From Oceanicaulis sp. BBD 1991-10 (GTDB lineage: Bacteria > Pseudomonadota > Alphaproteobacteria > Caulobacterales > Maricaulaceae), in the NCBI GenBank assembly GCA_001657295.1, contig LYSW01000011.1, positions 57,343 to 108,340 of the forward strand: a DNA stretch of 50,998 nt, written 5' to 3'. A program made the position numbers and the translations under genes. Positions within the stretch are counted from its first letter, which is position 1, and each line of letters opens with the position of its first letter. Under the pieces are notes generated by a model that did no database searches, was not told where the DNA came from, and saw only the letters and a program-made list of their open reading frames with translations. Below are positions 1 through 7,471 of the stretch, one piece after another.

Positions 1-606
1 GACCTGGAGACACCGGTCTACGGTATGAATTTCGGATCGGTCGGCTTCCTGATGAACGAGCCGAGCGAAGACGATCTGCCCGCCCGTTTGAACAATGCGG
101 AACGCGCGGTCATCCATCCTTTGAAAGCGGTCGGCGAAAGCGTGGCCGGGGAGCGCTTTGAGTCGCTGGCGGTCAACGAAGTCTCACTGTTCCGGGAAAC
201 CCGGCAGACCGCCAAGATCCGCATAACGGTGGACGACCGGGTGCGGCTGGGCGCCCTCGCCGCCGACGGGGTGCTGGTTTGCACCCCGGCGGGATCGACC
301 GCCTATAATTTCTCGGCCCACGGCCCGATCCTGCCGCTGGACGCGCACTTGCTGGCGCTCACGCCGATCAGCCCATTCCGCCCGCGGCGCTGGCGCGGTG
401 CACTGGTCAGCCAGTCCAGCGAAGTTCGATTTGACGTGCTTGAAGCCGGCAAGCGGCCGGTGTCTGTGGTGGCGGACAACAAGGAATTCCGTGACGCAGC
501 TCACGTCACCGTATGCGAACATCGCTCGAAACGGCTGACCTTGTTGTTTGATGAGGGACGAGCTCTGGAAGAGCGAATCCTGGTGGAGCAATTCCACCCG
601 GACTAA
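1..606 (+). CDS. nadK: NAD kinase, 5' end cut by window
   Basis: NAD kinase phosphorylates NAD to NADP in the cytoplasm using ATP. The frame is open from base 1 ([19 protein letters not shown]), so the start and the usual GGDG nucleotide-binding motif lie upstream of the window. Visible family motifs are GSVGFLMN near the new N terminus and [18 protein letters not shown] around residues 95-115, the conserved substrate-binding block of the family. About 201 residues remain of a usual ~260. The first internal ATG is base 25, but it falls inside the conserved motif and is not the true start. A response regulator gene follows 72 bases downstream on the same strand. Identification is strong; only the 5' limit is unknown. 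Confidence 0.95.
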   Translation, partial: DLETPVYGMNFGSVGFLMNEPSEDDLPARLNNAERAVIHPLKAVGESVAGERFESLAVNEVSLFRETRQTAKIRITVDDRVRLGALAADGVLVCTPAGSTAYNFSAHGPILPLDAHLLALTPISPFRPRRWRGALVSQSSEVRFDVLEAGKRPVSVVADNKEFRDAAHVTVCEHRSKRLTLLFDEGRALEERILVEQFHPD

Positions 607-678
607 GCGTTTAGCGCGCCATTAAGCAAATCCAGGCTATGAGTCTTCTGGGATTTCGAAGGCTTGGAAGGTCGGCTT

Positions 679-1191
679 ATGCCCGATCAGACGGACACCG
701 AAGCAAAGCTGGGACAGCTTCGACTGCTGATTGCAGACGATAATGCTGCGATGCGCGGCATCGTGCGCACGGTCCTGGCGGCGTTCGGCTGCACGCAGGT
801 CTTTGAGGCCGGAACGGCCAAGCAAGCGTTCGAAACGCTTCGCTGCGAGGCGATCGACATGTTGATCGTGGACTGGAAGATGGAGCCGGTCGACGGCGTC
901 GCGCTGGTTCGCCGGCTTCGCGCCGACAAGAGCGAACGCATCGCTTTCATGCCGATCATCATGCTGACGGCTTACGCCGAGCCCGCCAAGGTTCGCGAGG
1001 CCCGGGACGCAGGCGTCAGCGAGTTTCTCGTCAAACCCTTCTCGAGCGAAGGTCTTTACCGCCGGCTGGTTTCGATTGTGAACCGGCCCCGGCCTTTTGT
1101 TCGCACCAAGCAATTTTTCGGCCCGGACCGTCGCCGTTTCGAGGCCGATTTCGACGGCGATGAACGCCGTCATGAAGCCCCTATCGCTTAA
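679..1191 (+). CDS. CheY-like response regulator with short C-terminal tail
   Basis: A single receiver domain of about 125 residues. The acidic pocket is D20-D21, the phosphoacceptor is D65 (IVDWKM), the switch threonine is T97 and the conserved lysine is K119 (LVKPF). A basic tail of about 40 residues (RTKQFFGPDRRR) follows and has no recognisable DNA-binding or enzymatic output. I chose ATG 679 because it begins just before the receiver fold; an in-frame TTG at 664 is possible. The next gene, 26 bases downstream on the same strand, encodes an Hpt-like protein, so the two probably form part of a phosphorelay. No histidine kinase is adjacent. The receiver fold is clear; the partners and target are unknown. 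Confidence 0.9.
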   Translation: MPDQTDTEAKLGQLRLLIADDNAAMRGIVRTVLAAFGCTQVFEAGTAKQAFETLRCEAIDMLIVDWKMEPVDGVALVRRLRADKSERIAFMPIIMLTAYAEPAKVREARDAGVSEFLVKPFSSEGLYRRLVSIVNRPRPFVRTKQFFGPDRRRFEADFDGDERRHEAPIA

Positions 1192-1217
1192 AGTTTCGAC
1201 CCAGTTGGAGTTCACGC

Positions 1218-1712
1218 ATGTCGCAGCGCGAAAAACCCATTGAAATCATTAATCCGCCCAACATGCTTAAGGCGAAGGTGGGCGGCAAGCTTCCCCCGGC
1301 CGACAAAGCGTTGATCGAGCGCGCCGAACGGGCCGTGGACAATCTGAAAGTCGAGTTTTCCGACTGGCTTGGCGAAGAGGTCACGCGGCTTGAACTCTAT
1401 CTGGTGGAAGTCAGGAAGACAGGCCTGGACGGCGAGCTCGGCGAAATGCTGTTCACCACGGCCCATGACCTACGCGGTCTGGGAACCACCTATGAATTCC
1501 CGATCATCACCCGCATGGCGGGCTCCCTGAGCAAGCTCATCGACACTGAAGAGAAGCGCGCCAGCGCGCCGATGTCCCTGATCGAAGCCCATGTGGGCGC
1601 GATCCGGGCCGCCGTGGTTCAAAATGTCCGCGATGACGCCGATCCGATCGGCAAGGCGCTGGCGGAAGAGCTCGAAAAGCAGGTGGTCGTGCTGGTCGGT
1701 GATGCGGCGTAA
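1218..1712 (+). CDS. Hpt-domain phosphotransfer protein
   Basis: A 164-residue soluble helical protein. Residues 78-100 (FTTAHDLRGLGTTYEFP) resemble the histidine phosphotransfer signature, in which a His sits in a helix ahead of a small-residue turn; H83 would be the phosphorylated residue. The N-terminal ~75 residues are charged and helical (ADKALIERAERAVDNLK). It lies 26 bases after the receiver gene and probably shares its transcript, consistent with shuttling phosphate to or from that receiver. No kinase or output domain is present. The stop codon lies in the loop of a perfect hairpin (see the entry at 1698). The fold is inferred from one motif and the neighbour, so the call is good but not certain. 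Confidence 0.75.
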   Translation: MSQREKPIEIINPPNMLKAKVGGKLPPADKALIERAERAVDNLKVEFSDWLGEEVTRLELYLVEVRKTGLDGELGEMLFTTAHDLRGLGTTYEFPIITRMAGSLSKLIDTEEKRASAPMSLIEAHVGAIRAAVVQNVRDDADPIGKALAEELEKQVVVLVGDAA

Positions 1713-1723
1713 GCCGCATCGCC
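1698..1723 (+). terminator. Hairpin around the Hpt stop codon
   Basis: Bases 1701-1708 and 1713-1720 are a perfect 8-bp inverted repeat (GATGCGGC/GCCGCATC). It extends to 11 bp with one G-T pair. The four-base loop GTAA contains the TAA stop. There is no T-run directly after it. It may protect the mRNA 3' end or act together with the terminator at 1758. A shorter stem, CGGGGT-gag-ACCCCG, follows at 1730-1744. Confidence 0.45.
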
Positions 1724-1749
1724 ATAAGCCGGGGTGAGACCCCGCGGCC

Positions 1750-2910
1750 CTATCCAGCGGCGGCTCTTGGGCCGCCGTTTTCGCTGAGCGCCGAGACGTC
1801 GGCGTCCAGCCGGTCCAGGCAATAGGTCAGCTCGCGCTCAGGCGCACCCTGAAACTGCGTGAAAATCCGTTCCGTCAAACGCTTGCGGAACTCGATCACG
1901 TCGCGCGCGCCGCCAGCGCCCAGCTCGAGCGAGTGCCAGGCGGAGATGCCCGCGCGCACCGCCGGCAATATCCGCGTGGGCAAGCCGGCGCGTTCAAAGA
2001 CCGCCTCAAGGCCCAGATGACCGGCGTCGTGAATCAGCAGCCAGGCTTTGGCGTGATCGACGCTGGCCAGTTCAGCCACGCAATGCTCGAACAAGGTCAT
2101 GTGACCGCGAAACAGCGCCCGCAGAATAAAGGACGGCGTCAGCCGCGCGTTCATCTGCATCTGCTGCACGAAACGGCGGGGGTCGGGCGTCAGACCGCCC
2201 TGGTCGACCAGATCGATCGTCGCCCGCTCCCGCGCGCCCTCGGCCAGCTCGACCGCCAGCTGCGGCGGCAGTGCGTGACGCGCGACAAGCCGATCGATGG
2301 CGGCGTCGGAAATATGTGCGATCAGCTTTTCGGTGATTTCCAGCGGCAACACCTTGCGCTCGACAAAGCCTTCCAGAACCGCCGGATGGCCGGAGAAGCG
2401 CTCAATGGTGCGGTTAAGAGAGTCGGGGCTGAAAGCGGCGCCGTCGTTGGCCGCGGCGGTCTTCACCGCCTCCGGAGCGCCGATAGAGACCAGCTCGTCG
2501 ACGACGATTTCATGGACTTCCGTCCGGCTGGCCACCGCCATCTGTCGCGCCGGATCGGCGCGTCGAACGATTTCGAGCAGGTCATTATCGTCGAGCACCG
2601 GCGATCCGGCGATGATCGGGATCGCGATCGAGTCGACATCCTCGGCGAGCGCCCGCGCGACATCGGACGGCAGGTGCGGGCTGCGCTGCAGGGTGACCGA
2701 GAGCGCGCGGCGAACCAATTCGGCGGCGTCCTGCGCCAGAATGCGAAGGATCTGATCGGCCATTCCGCGATCGGACTCCGAGAGCCCGGCCCCCGCGATC
2801 CGCGCGCAGACCTTACGCGCCGCCAGCGCCCGCGCTTCAGGATCTTCCTGATTGACGAGACGCTCGATATCGACCCGGCTCAGCCGCGACCTGAGAGTTT
2901 GCACGCTCAT
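1750..2910 (-). CDS. DUF2336 domain protein
   Basis: A 386-residue soluble protein made of repeated alpha-helical segments, with HEAT-like regularity and many Ala, Leu, Arg and Glu residues, as expected for the DUF2336 family of Alphaproteobacteria. The opening MSVQTLRSRLSRVDIERLV followed by NQEDPEARALAARKVC is typical of that family. No catalytic motif, signal peptide or membrane segment is visible. The molecular role is not established to my knowledge; helical repeats of this kind usually bind other proteins. The gene converges on the receiver-Hpt pair with a 37-base gap. Two TTAAC half-sites lie upstream at 2959 and 2983, but their 20-base spacing is not that of a CtrA box. Confidence 0.75.
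   Translation of the reverse strand: MSVQTLRSRLSRVDIERLVNQEDPEARALAARKVCARIAGAGLSESDRGMADQILRILAQDAAELVRRALSVTLQRSPHLPSDVARALAEDVDSIAIPIIAGSPVLDDNDLLEIVRRADPARQMAVASRTEVHEIVVDELVSIGAPEAVKTAAANDGAAFSPDSLNRTIERFSGHPAVLEGFVERKVLPLEITEKLIAHISDAAIDRLVARHALPPQLAVELAEGARERATIDLVDQGGLTPDPRRFVQQMQMNARLTPSFILRALFRGHMTLFEHCVAELASVDHAKAWLLIHDAGHLGLEAVFERAGLPTRILPAVRAGISAWHSLELGAGGARDVIEFRKRLTERIFTQFQGAPERELTYCLDRLDADVSALSENGGPRAAAG
1758..1781 (+). terminator. Intrinsic terminator inside the convergent gene
   Basis: A 7-bp stem (CGGCGGC at 1758-1764, GCCGCCG at 1771-1777) with a 6-base loop is followed by TTTT at 1778-1781 on the plus strand. It would end the receiver-Hpt transcript. It lies within the last codons of the convergent DUF2336 gene, so it is also coding sequence on the other strand. 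Confidence 0.6.
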
Positions 2911-2994
2911 GCTCGCATCCTTGTGTGATTATTCATGATCCAAGCTGCGCCGAAATTGTTAACGCGCCCTTGCCGAGCGTGCTTAACGCCGGCC

Positions 2995-3798
2995 TTAGCC
3001 GCGATCGCGCCGCTTGGCCGGCGCTGGAATATCCAGTGACGCCAACAGCTCCACCAGCGCCGGGGACAGGACGCCGCCCGGGGCGAGCGCGGCATAACCT
3101 GAAACGCCGGGTCGGTGGGGCCGAGGGTCGGCCGCTTCGCCGGACGCGGCCGGAAGGCGGCCTTCATCGGGCGCCTCTACGGCCGCCGCCTCGCCCGTAA
3201 GGCGCGCCAGAAGGCTGGCGGCGTCCAGCGCCTGGCCGTCGCGATAGAAGATCGGCCGGTTGGCCGCGGCGGCCTGGGGAAACAACACATCGGCGCGCGC
3301 GCCCGGCTGGTCGGCCGCCTTGTTGATCAAGTCGGCGGCGCCTTTGGCGCCCAGGAAATGCGCCGCGTAAAGCTCGCCCGAGCTCGGCGCCCGGCCGATT
3401 TCGGAGCGAAGGATCTCCGCATTGTCGGAGGCCAGCTCGCCGGCCATGACGCTCGCCGTTGCGGGATCAAATCGTAAATCCAGGATTCGCCGGCGGTCCA
3501 GCTCGTCGGCGATGGTTAATCGACCGCCGGCGCTGCGTTCGATCATGGCCGATTCAGCGGCAAGACCATGTTTGGCGCCATGGCGCTGGACCATGGACAG
3601 CCAGGTCTGCTCAATGAATTGGAACATGCCCGCGGCGCTGGACGTGCGCGCTTGCGCGCCCGGGTCGAAATTGCTTTCCCGGGCGGCGGTGCGCACCAGG
3701 AAGTCAAAGTCCGCGCCGGTTCTGTCCGCCGCATCGGCGATGACCTGACGGGGAGAAAAGCTGCGCAGGTCGGTCGTCTCGGGGATGGGAGCAGCCAT
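2995..3798 (-). CDS. Lytic transglycosylase, SLT-type
   Basis: A lytic transglycosylase cleaves the MurNAc-GlcNAc bond of peptidoglycan to make room for envelope machines. The catalytic Glu lies in TAARESNFDP, followed by SSAAGMFQFIEQTWL, the classic SLT core (S-A-G-x-x-Q-F), and later ELYAAHFLGAKGAADLI. The C-terminal ~80 residues are proline- and alanine-rich and end in a basic tail (AKRRDRG). I chose ATG 3798 (MAAPIPETTDL), preceded by AGGCGG; a longer frame starts at 3867 but adds an unconserved-looking leader. No signal peptide is visible, as in the transglycosylases linked to flagellar rod assembly in this class. That link is inference, since no flagellar gene is nearby. Confidence 0.85.
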   Translation of the reverse strand: MAAPIPETTDLRSFSPRQVIADAADRTGADFDFLVRTAARESNFDPGAQARTSSAAGMFQFIEQTWLSMVQRHGAKHGLAAESAMIERSAGGRLTIADELDRRRILDLRFDPATASVMAGELASDNAEILRSEIGRAPSSGELYAAHFLGAKGAADLINKAADQPGARADVLFPQAAAANRPIFYRDGQALDAASLLARLTGEAAAVEAPDEGRLPAASGEAADPRPHRPGVSGYAALAPGGVLSPALVELLASLDIPAPAKRRDRG

Positions 3799-3888
3799 TA
3801 AATCGCCGCCTCTGCACCGTGGATGATTCGAAGAGGCTTCATGCTGCGGCGTCCGCCGATAAGACAAAGTTAATGCAGGTAAACGGGT

Positions 3889-5040
3889 CTAGAGGCCGTC
3901 CCGCTGCGGCGAGAAGGCGGACATCATGTGCGACAAGGGCCGATTGAACACGAGCGCACAGACCATTTCCGCGACCAACGGCGCGAGCAACACGCCATTG
4001 CGGAATCCGCCGCCGGCGATGATCAATCCAGGCGCCGCCACGCCGATCACCGGCATGGCGTCGCCCGAGGCCGGCCGCAAGCCCGCCCACGCCTCGACCG
4101 GAGACAAAGCCGCCAAGTCCGGCAAGACCGCGCTTGCGCGTCTGTGAAGGCCTTGGAGCGCCTCGTCATCAGTTTTCAGGTCATCGACGCCGGGCTCCAC
4201 CGTGGCGCCGACGATCAGTCGCCCCCCCGGCTTGGCCGCCAGATAAATGTCGAAGCCTCGAATGACATGGTCCGGCCCGGGGGCGGGCGATAGATCAAAA
4301 GCCAGCATCTGACCCTTCACAGGGCGCATGGGCGGCATTTCGCGCTCACGCCCAAGCAAGGCGGCGCCGGGGGCGGCGAGCACCAGATCGGCGTCAATGG
4401 TGCGTCCGTCCGCCAATTGGACGCCAGTCACCCGGCCGCGCGCGCGCCGGAAACCTGCGACCTCCGCGCCGCCTTCAAACCGGCCGCCGGCGGCTTCGAA
4501 CGCCCGCCTCAGAGCCCGCGCGAGCGCGCGGTTGTCCAACTGTCCATCGCCTGGAAAGAGGATCGCGCCGCGCGCCGCATTCAATGATGGTTCAAGGCGG
4601 CGCGCCTCATGGGCCGGCGTTCGAGCCGCAGTCACCCCGAACCGCGCGGCTTGAACAACAACGGTCTCGGCGCGCGCTTCGTCCAGATCGGTCAGCAACG
4701 GGCTCAGAACGCCGCGCCGCTCGTAGCCCAATGGCGTGGGCGAATGGCGCTGGAGCTGATCCGCCCAGTCGGACCACTGGTCGGCCGCTTCGTGCAGCGC
4801 CGCGGCGAACGCGCCGGCGAGAGGATGGCGAGGGTCCAATTCCACGCTGGCTTCAAATCCGGCCGCCAGCATGCCGCCTGAGGCCCAGAGCGCGCTGGAT
4901 TCGACCGGACCGCGATCAAGGAGCGTCACTGCGCAGCCCTCGCCGGCCAATCTCCAGGCGCAGCTCAATCCCGCCGCGCCGCCGCCCACGACCAGGATGC
5001 GAGGCGTGTTGTTATCTGCTAAATTGAAGCGATCGGACAT
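3889..5040 (-). CDS. thiO: FAD-dependent glycine oxidase-like enzyme
   Basis: A D-amino-acid-oxidase-family flavoprotein of 383 residues. The FAD-binding fingerprint ILVVGGGAAGLSCAWRLAG is at residues 15-33, followed by a downstream acidic residue in LLDRG. ThiO-like marks are SGGMLAAGFE, RPVKGQMLAFD, VGATVEPGVDD, GLRPASGDAMPVIG and GGGFRNGVLLAPLVAEM. ThiO oxidises glycine to the imine used for the thiazole of thiamine. No other thi gene is in the window, so a related amine or D-amino-acid oxidase remains possible. The gene starts 75 bases from the divergent small secreted protein at 5116. Family is certain; substrate is less so. Confidence 0.8.
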   Translation of the reverse strand: MSDRFNLADNNTPRILVVGGGAAGLSCAWRLAGEGCAVTLLDRGPVESSALWASGGMLAAGFEASVELDPRHPLAGAFAAALHEAADQWSDWADQLQRHSPTPLGYERRGVLSPLLTDLDEARAETVVVQAARFGVTAARTPAHEARRLEPSLNAARGAILFPGDGQLDNRALARALRRAFEAAGGRFEGGAEVAGFRRARGRVTGVQLADGRTIDADLVLAAPGAALLGREREMPPMRPVKGQMLAFDLSPAPGPDHVIRGFDIYLAAKPGGRLIVGATVEPGVDDLKTDDEALQGLHRRASAVLPDLAALSPVEAWAGLRPASGDAMPVIGVAAPGLIIAGGGFRNGVLLAPLVAEMVCALVFNRPLSHMMSAFSPQRDGL

Positions 5041-5115
5041 TGCGGAGGCTGTGGCTTCTTCGTCAGGCGTCTGAAGGGATCTGGCGGACTTTCACAATCC
5101 ATGGAGGCTTTGACC

Positions 5116-5544
5116 ATGCTTAGAGCGACCTTCATCGCAGCCGGCGCTCTCGCCGCCGGGCTTTTCTCACTCGCGGCCGCCGGCGCGCAAGAGACTGAAG
5201 CCGCAGCCGAGCCTGAGACCCTTCCGGAACCGCCACGGTGCGTGCGGCTTGTGAATATCCATGGCTATAGCGTGATCGATAGCGAACATGTGGTGCTGAA
5301 GGGCGGCTCGGGTAATCGGCGCTATCTAGCGACCCTGCGGCGCAGCTGTCCCGAATTGCGCTTTGGCACAAGGCTTACGACCTCCTTCGGCGCCAACGCG
5401 CGCATCTGCCATCCGACAATGGAATATATCGGCGGGCGCACGTGCCGGATCGAACAGATCGAGGAAGTCGAAAGCCTTGAGGCCGCGCGCGCCCTGATCA
5501 ACGCACGCGCACAGGCCGAAGACAGCGACGCGCAGAGCCGTTAA
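5116..5544 (+). CDS. Secreted DUF6491-like protein
   Basis: A 142-residue protein with a signal peptide (MLRATFIAAGALAAGLFSL, then AAAGAQ). A compact domain follows with cysteines in PPRCVRLVN, LRRSCPELRF, ARICHPTM and GRTCRIEQ. The pattern of a first Cys, an INGY-like turn (NIHGYSVIDSEHVVL) and RRYLATLRRSCPEL resembles the small secreted DUF6491 proteins of Alphaproteobacteria. Function is unknown. I chose ATG 5116 rather than 5101 because GGAGG at 5103-5107 sits eight bases before it and the signal peptide begins there. The stop overlaps that of the convergent gene by four bases (TTAA). Confidence 0.7.
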   Translation: MLRATFIAAGALAAGLFSLAAAGAQETEAAAEPETLPEPPRCVRLVNIHGYSVIDSEHVVLKGGSGNRRYLATLRRSCPELRFGTRLTTSFGANARICHPTMEYIGGRTCRIEQIEEVESLEAARALINARAQAEDSDAQSR

Positions 5545-6182
5545 CCTCGCGCGGCCAGGTCGAAGGCCGTGATGGCGGGCCCGGCCGCCCCATCGCTTTG
5601 CTCGAGAACCGCGCGGCAGTCGGAGAGAAACCGCTCCCCGGCCTCGCCCCGATCTCCGGTCCAGGGGCGGGCGAGCTCGCGCGTGTAGAAATTGGTCACG
5701 GCGATGCGCCAGGCGTCTTCCGGCGCGTCCTCGGGGCGCCCGCACGCCTCCAGCGCCGCTTCGAAAACAGCGTCGGCCCAAGTCAACGCCTCGCGCAATT
5801 CTTCAAGCCGGCCGCCCGGCGCCGGTCCGGCGCGCCGCTCGCCTTCGCGCAGCGCAGACAGATGCGCCCGGCTCAGGGCGATGCTCGGCGCATCTTTCGA
5901 CACCTGACCGGCTTCCGGAGTCAGCTCGGCGAGCTGCGCCGCCAATTGCCGCGCCAACCTCAGATCCTGGCGGACACGCGCCAGCTTTGTCGGGGTCGTA
6001 CTGAGACGGCGCTGATCCAGATAAGCCCGGCCCGCCTCTTCAAGGGTCCGCCACAACGCACCTTGCTGGGAAGGCGGTATCGCATGGTCCGCGCAGATCC
6101 GGTCGATCTCTTCGCGCGCGTAAAGCGGATCGTGATCGAGGATGACGAAGTTGGCGACACCTGCCTCGCTTAATCGCGACAT
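5541..6182 (-). CDS. Unrecognised soluble protein
   Basis: I do not recognise this 213-residue protein. It is soluble and mostly helical, with no signal peptide or membrane segment. Its N-terminal part (FVILDHDPLYAREEIDRIC) could form a strand and helix; the middle is rich in Arg, Ala and Leu (ARVRQDLRLARQLAAQLAE). One Trp-containing segment, AWRIAVTNFYTRELARPW, stands out near residue 165. Codon use matches its neighbours, and the long frame with clean gene-end overlap (TTAA shared with the convergent gene) supports it being real. A CtrA-like site with a GAnTC site lies about 45 bases upstream, so cell-cycle control is possible but unproven. Confidence 0.6.
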   Translation of the reverse strand: MSRLSEAGVANFVILDHDPLYAREEIDRICADHAIPPSQQGALWRTLEEAGRAYLDQRRLSTTPTKLARVRQDLRLARQLAAQLAELTPEAGQVSKDAPSIALSRAHLSALREGERRAGPAPGGRLEELREALTWADAVFEAALEACGRPEDAPEDAWRIAVTNFYTRELARPWTGDRGEAGERFLSDCRAVLEQSDGAAGPAITAFDLAARG

Positions 6183-6222
6183 GCCCGGCTCCGTGGCGGC
6201 GAAACAAGATTGCAGTGTGCGC

Positions 6223-6246
6223 GACTCGTTAAGCCTTGTTAACCAT
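6223..6246. promoter_or_regulatory. Candidate CtrA site with adjacent GAnTC
   Basis: TTAA at 6229-6232 and TTAACCAT at 6239-6246 are separated by six bases. The alphaproteobacterial CtrA consensus is TTAA-N7-TTAA, and TTAACCAT is a known half-site form. GACTC, a possible CcrM methylation site, is at 6223-6227. The element lies upstream of the unknown gene that starts at 6182. The spacing is one base short of consensus. Confidence 0.35.
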
Positions 6247-6288
6247 TCAAGCCCGACAAAGGTTGCAATTCATCCGATATGAGTGTGG

Positions 6289-6307
6289 AAAACCCGCGTT
6301 TGGCGGG
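6289..6307 (-). terminator. Intrinsic terminator of tRNA-His
   Basis: On the minus strand a 5-bp all-GC stem (CCCGC/GCGGG) with a five-base loop is followed by TTTT (AAAA at 6289-6292 on plus). It lies about 32 bases beyond the tRNA 3' end and fits a short tRNA terminator. Confidence 0.6.
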
Positions 6308-6338
6308 ATCGCCGGGCGTCTTCAAACGATGGCGAGGA

Positions 6339-6415
6339 TGGTACCGCCTCCCCGGCTCGAACGGGGGACCTCTTGATCCACAATCAAGCGCTCTAACCAA
6401 CTGAGCTAAGGCGGC
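6339..6415 (-). tRNA. tRNA-His (GTG anticodon)
   Basis: The minus strand folds as a full cloverleaf. The acceptor is GCCGCCT paired with AGGCGGT, with a G1-U72 wobble. The D arm holds AGCTCAGTTGGTTAGAGC, the anticodon stem is CTTGA/TCAAG, the anticodon GTG is at 6379-6381, and the T arm is CCCCG-TTCGAGC-CGGGG. The 3' CCA is encoded at 6339-6341. The base before position 1 is C and the discriminator is A73, so the usual tRNA-His identity pair G-1:C73 is absent. This derived form is known in Alphaproteobacteria, where HisRS co-evolved. A terminator lies downstream. Confidence 0.97.
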
Positions 6416-6526
6416 GCACCTTCACGCGGCCGGGAGCAAGGCTCACCTAACCGGCAGGGCGCGGAACCTAGCTCCGCACCGTCTGCCGATCAAGCGGGCA
6501 ATGCGCCTGGACGCAGCGGCCGGCGC

Positions 6527-7342
6527 CTAGGCGTAGCCGCGAGCCTGAATATGCTGGCGCAGCGCGTCCATGCGCTGAGAATTGCTGGGGTGCGTCGACA
6601 GGAAGGCGGGCGGCCGCGACCGGCCCCGGCTGCGCGCCATCATCCCCTCCCAGAAGGTGATCGACTGGCTCGGCCGGTATCCGGCGCCATGCATGTAGTC
6701 CACACCCAGCTGGTCGGCCTCAAATTCGTGCTGACGCGAATAGGGCAGCAGGACGCCGAATGTCAGTCCGGCGCCGAGCACTGCGCCCCATTGCGCGGCG
6801 TTCTCCACTTCCGCCGCGCCGAGGCCGACATTCACAACCGCCAGACCGATGCCCGCGGCGGCCTGCTGGCGCGCCCGCTGGGCCGCGTGATTGCGTCGCA
6901 CATGGCCGATCTCGTGCCCCATGACCACGGCGATTTCGTCCTCATTGCGCATATTGTCGAGCAGGCCGCGATAGAAGGCGACCTTGCCGTTGGGCAAGAC
7001 CCAGGCGTTCTCGGTATCGGAGTCAAAGACCACGAATTCCCAGTCATACTGGGTCAGGCCGGACACCGGCACCATTCGATTTCCGACGCGCTCGACACGG
7101 CGACGCATGGACGGGTCACGGCTGACCGGTTCGCTTTGCAGGGCTTCGCTCCATGCGGCCTGCGAAGCCTGCTGGATTTGCGCGTCGCTAACCAGGAATT
7201 GGCCGAACCCGTCGCTCGTTTCGCAGCCTGCGGTCAGCGGAATGACCGTTCCGGCCGCCAGGCCCAGAAGCAGTTCGCGGCGGCCCATATGCACGCGCGG
7301 CGCGCGATCGATTATCGTCTGATCGACGGTGAGTTTGTCCAT
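6527..7342 (-). CDS. M48 family zinc metallopeptidase, probable lipoprotein
   Basis: A BepA/LoiP-type peptidase of 271 residues that would act in the periplasm on misfolded or outer-membrane proteins. The zinc motif HEIGH is at residues 143-147 (VVMGHEIGHVRRNHA), with the third ligand in EFEAD (206-210). The N terminus has RR at 21-22, a hydrophobic run (ELLLGLAAGTVIPL) and a lipobox-like TAGC with Cys40. It could therefore be a Tat-exported or Sec-exported lipoprotein. ATG 7342 has AGGGG seven bases upstream; an internal ATG (residue 19) would place the RR at the extreme N terminus. No C-terminal TPR domain is present, unlike full-length BepA. It is divergent from the AsmA gene, 129 bases away. 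Confidence 0.9.
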   Translation of the reverse strand: MDKLTVDQTIIDRAPRVHMGRRELLLGLAAGTVIPLTAGCETSDGFGQFLVSDAQIQQASQAAWSEALQSEPVSRDPSMRRRVERVGNRMVPVSGLTQYDWEFVVFDSDTENAWVLPNGKVAFYRGLLDNMRNEDEIAVVMGHEIGHVRRNHAAQRARQQAAAGIGLAVVNVGLGAAEVENAAQWGAVLGAGLTFGVLLPYSRQHEFEADQLGVDYMHGAGYRPSQSITFWEGMMARSRGRSRPPAFLSTHPSNSQRMDALRQHIQARGYA

Positions 7343-7471
7343 GTCTGCGCCCCTTTGTCGCCAAATCTTAATCGGCGGCCACTGCCTTTTGCGCGCCCGA
7401 TTTGGTAAATATCCTCTCAGGCTGAACGGTCTCTATCAAGCCGTCTCTTTGCAACTTCACGGAACGCTCCC

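Noticed and set aside
2959-2986. Two TTAAC half-sites upstream of the DUF2336 gene as a CtrA box
   Set aside because: They are 20 bases apart, against seven in the consensus.
7361-7405. Inverted repeat CCAAATC...GATTTGG between the M48 and AsmA genes
   Set aside because: Only 7 bp with a loop of over 30 bases; too weak to call an operator without conservation data.
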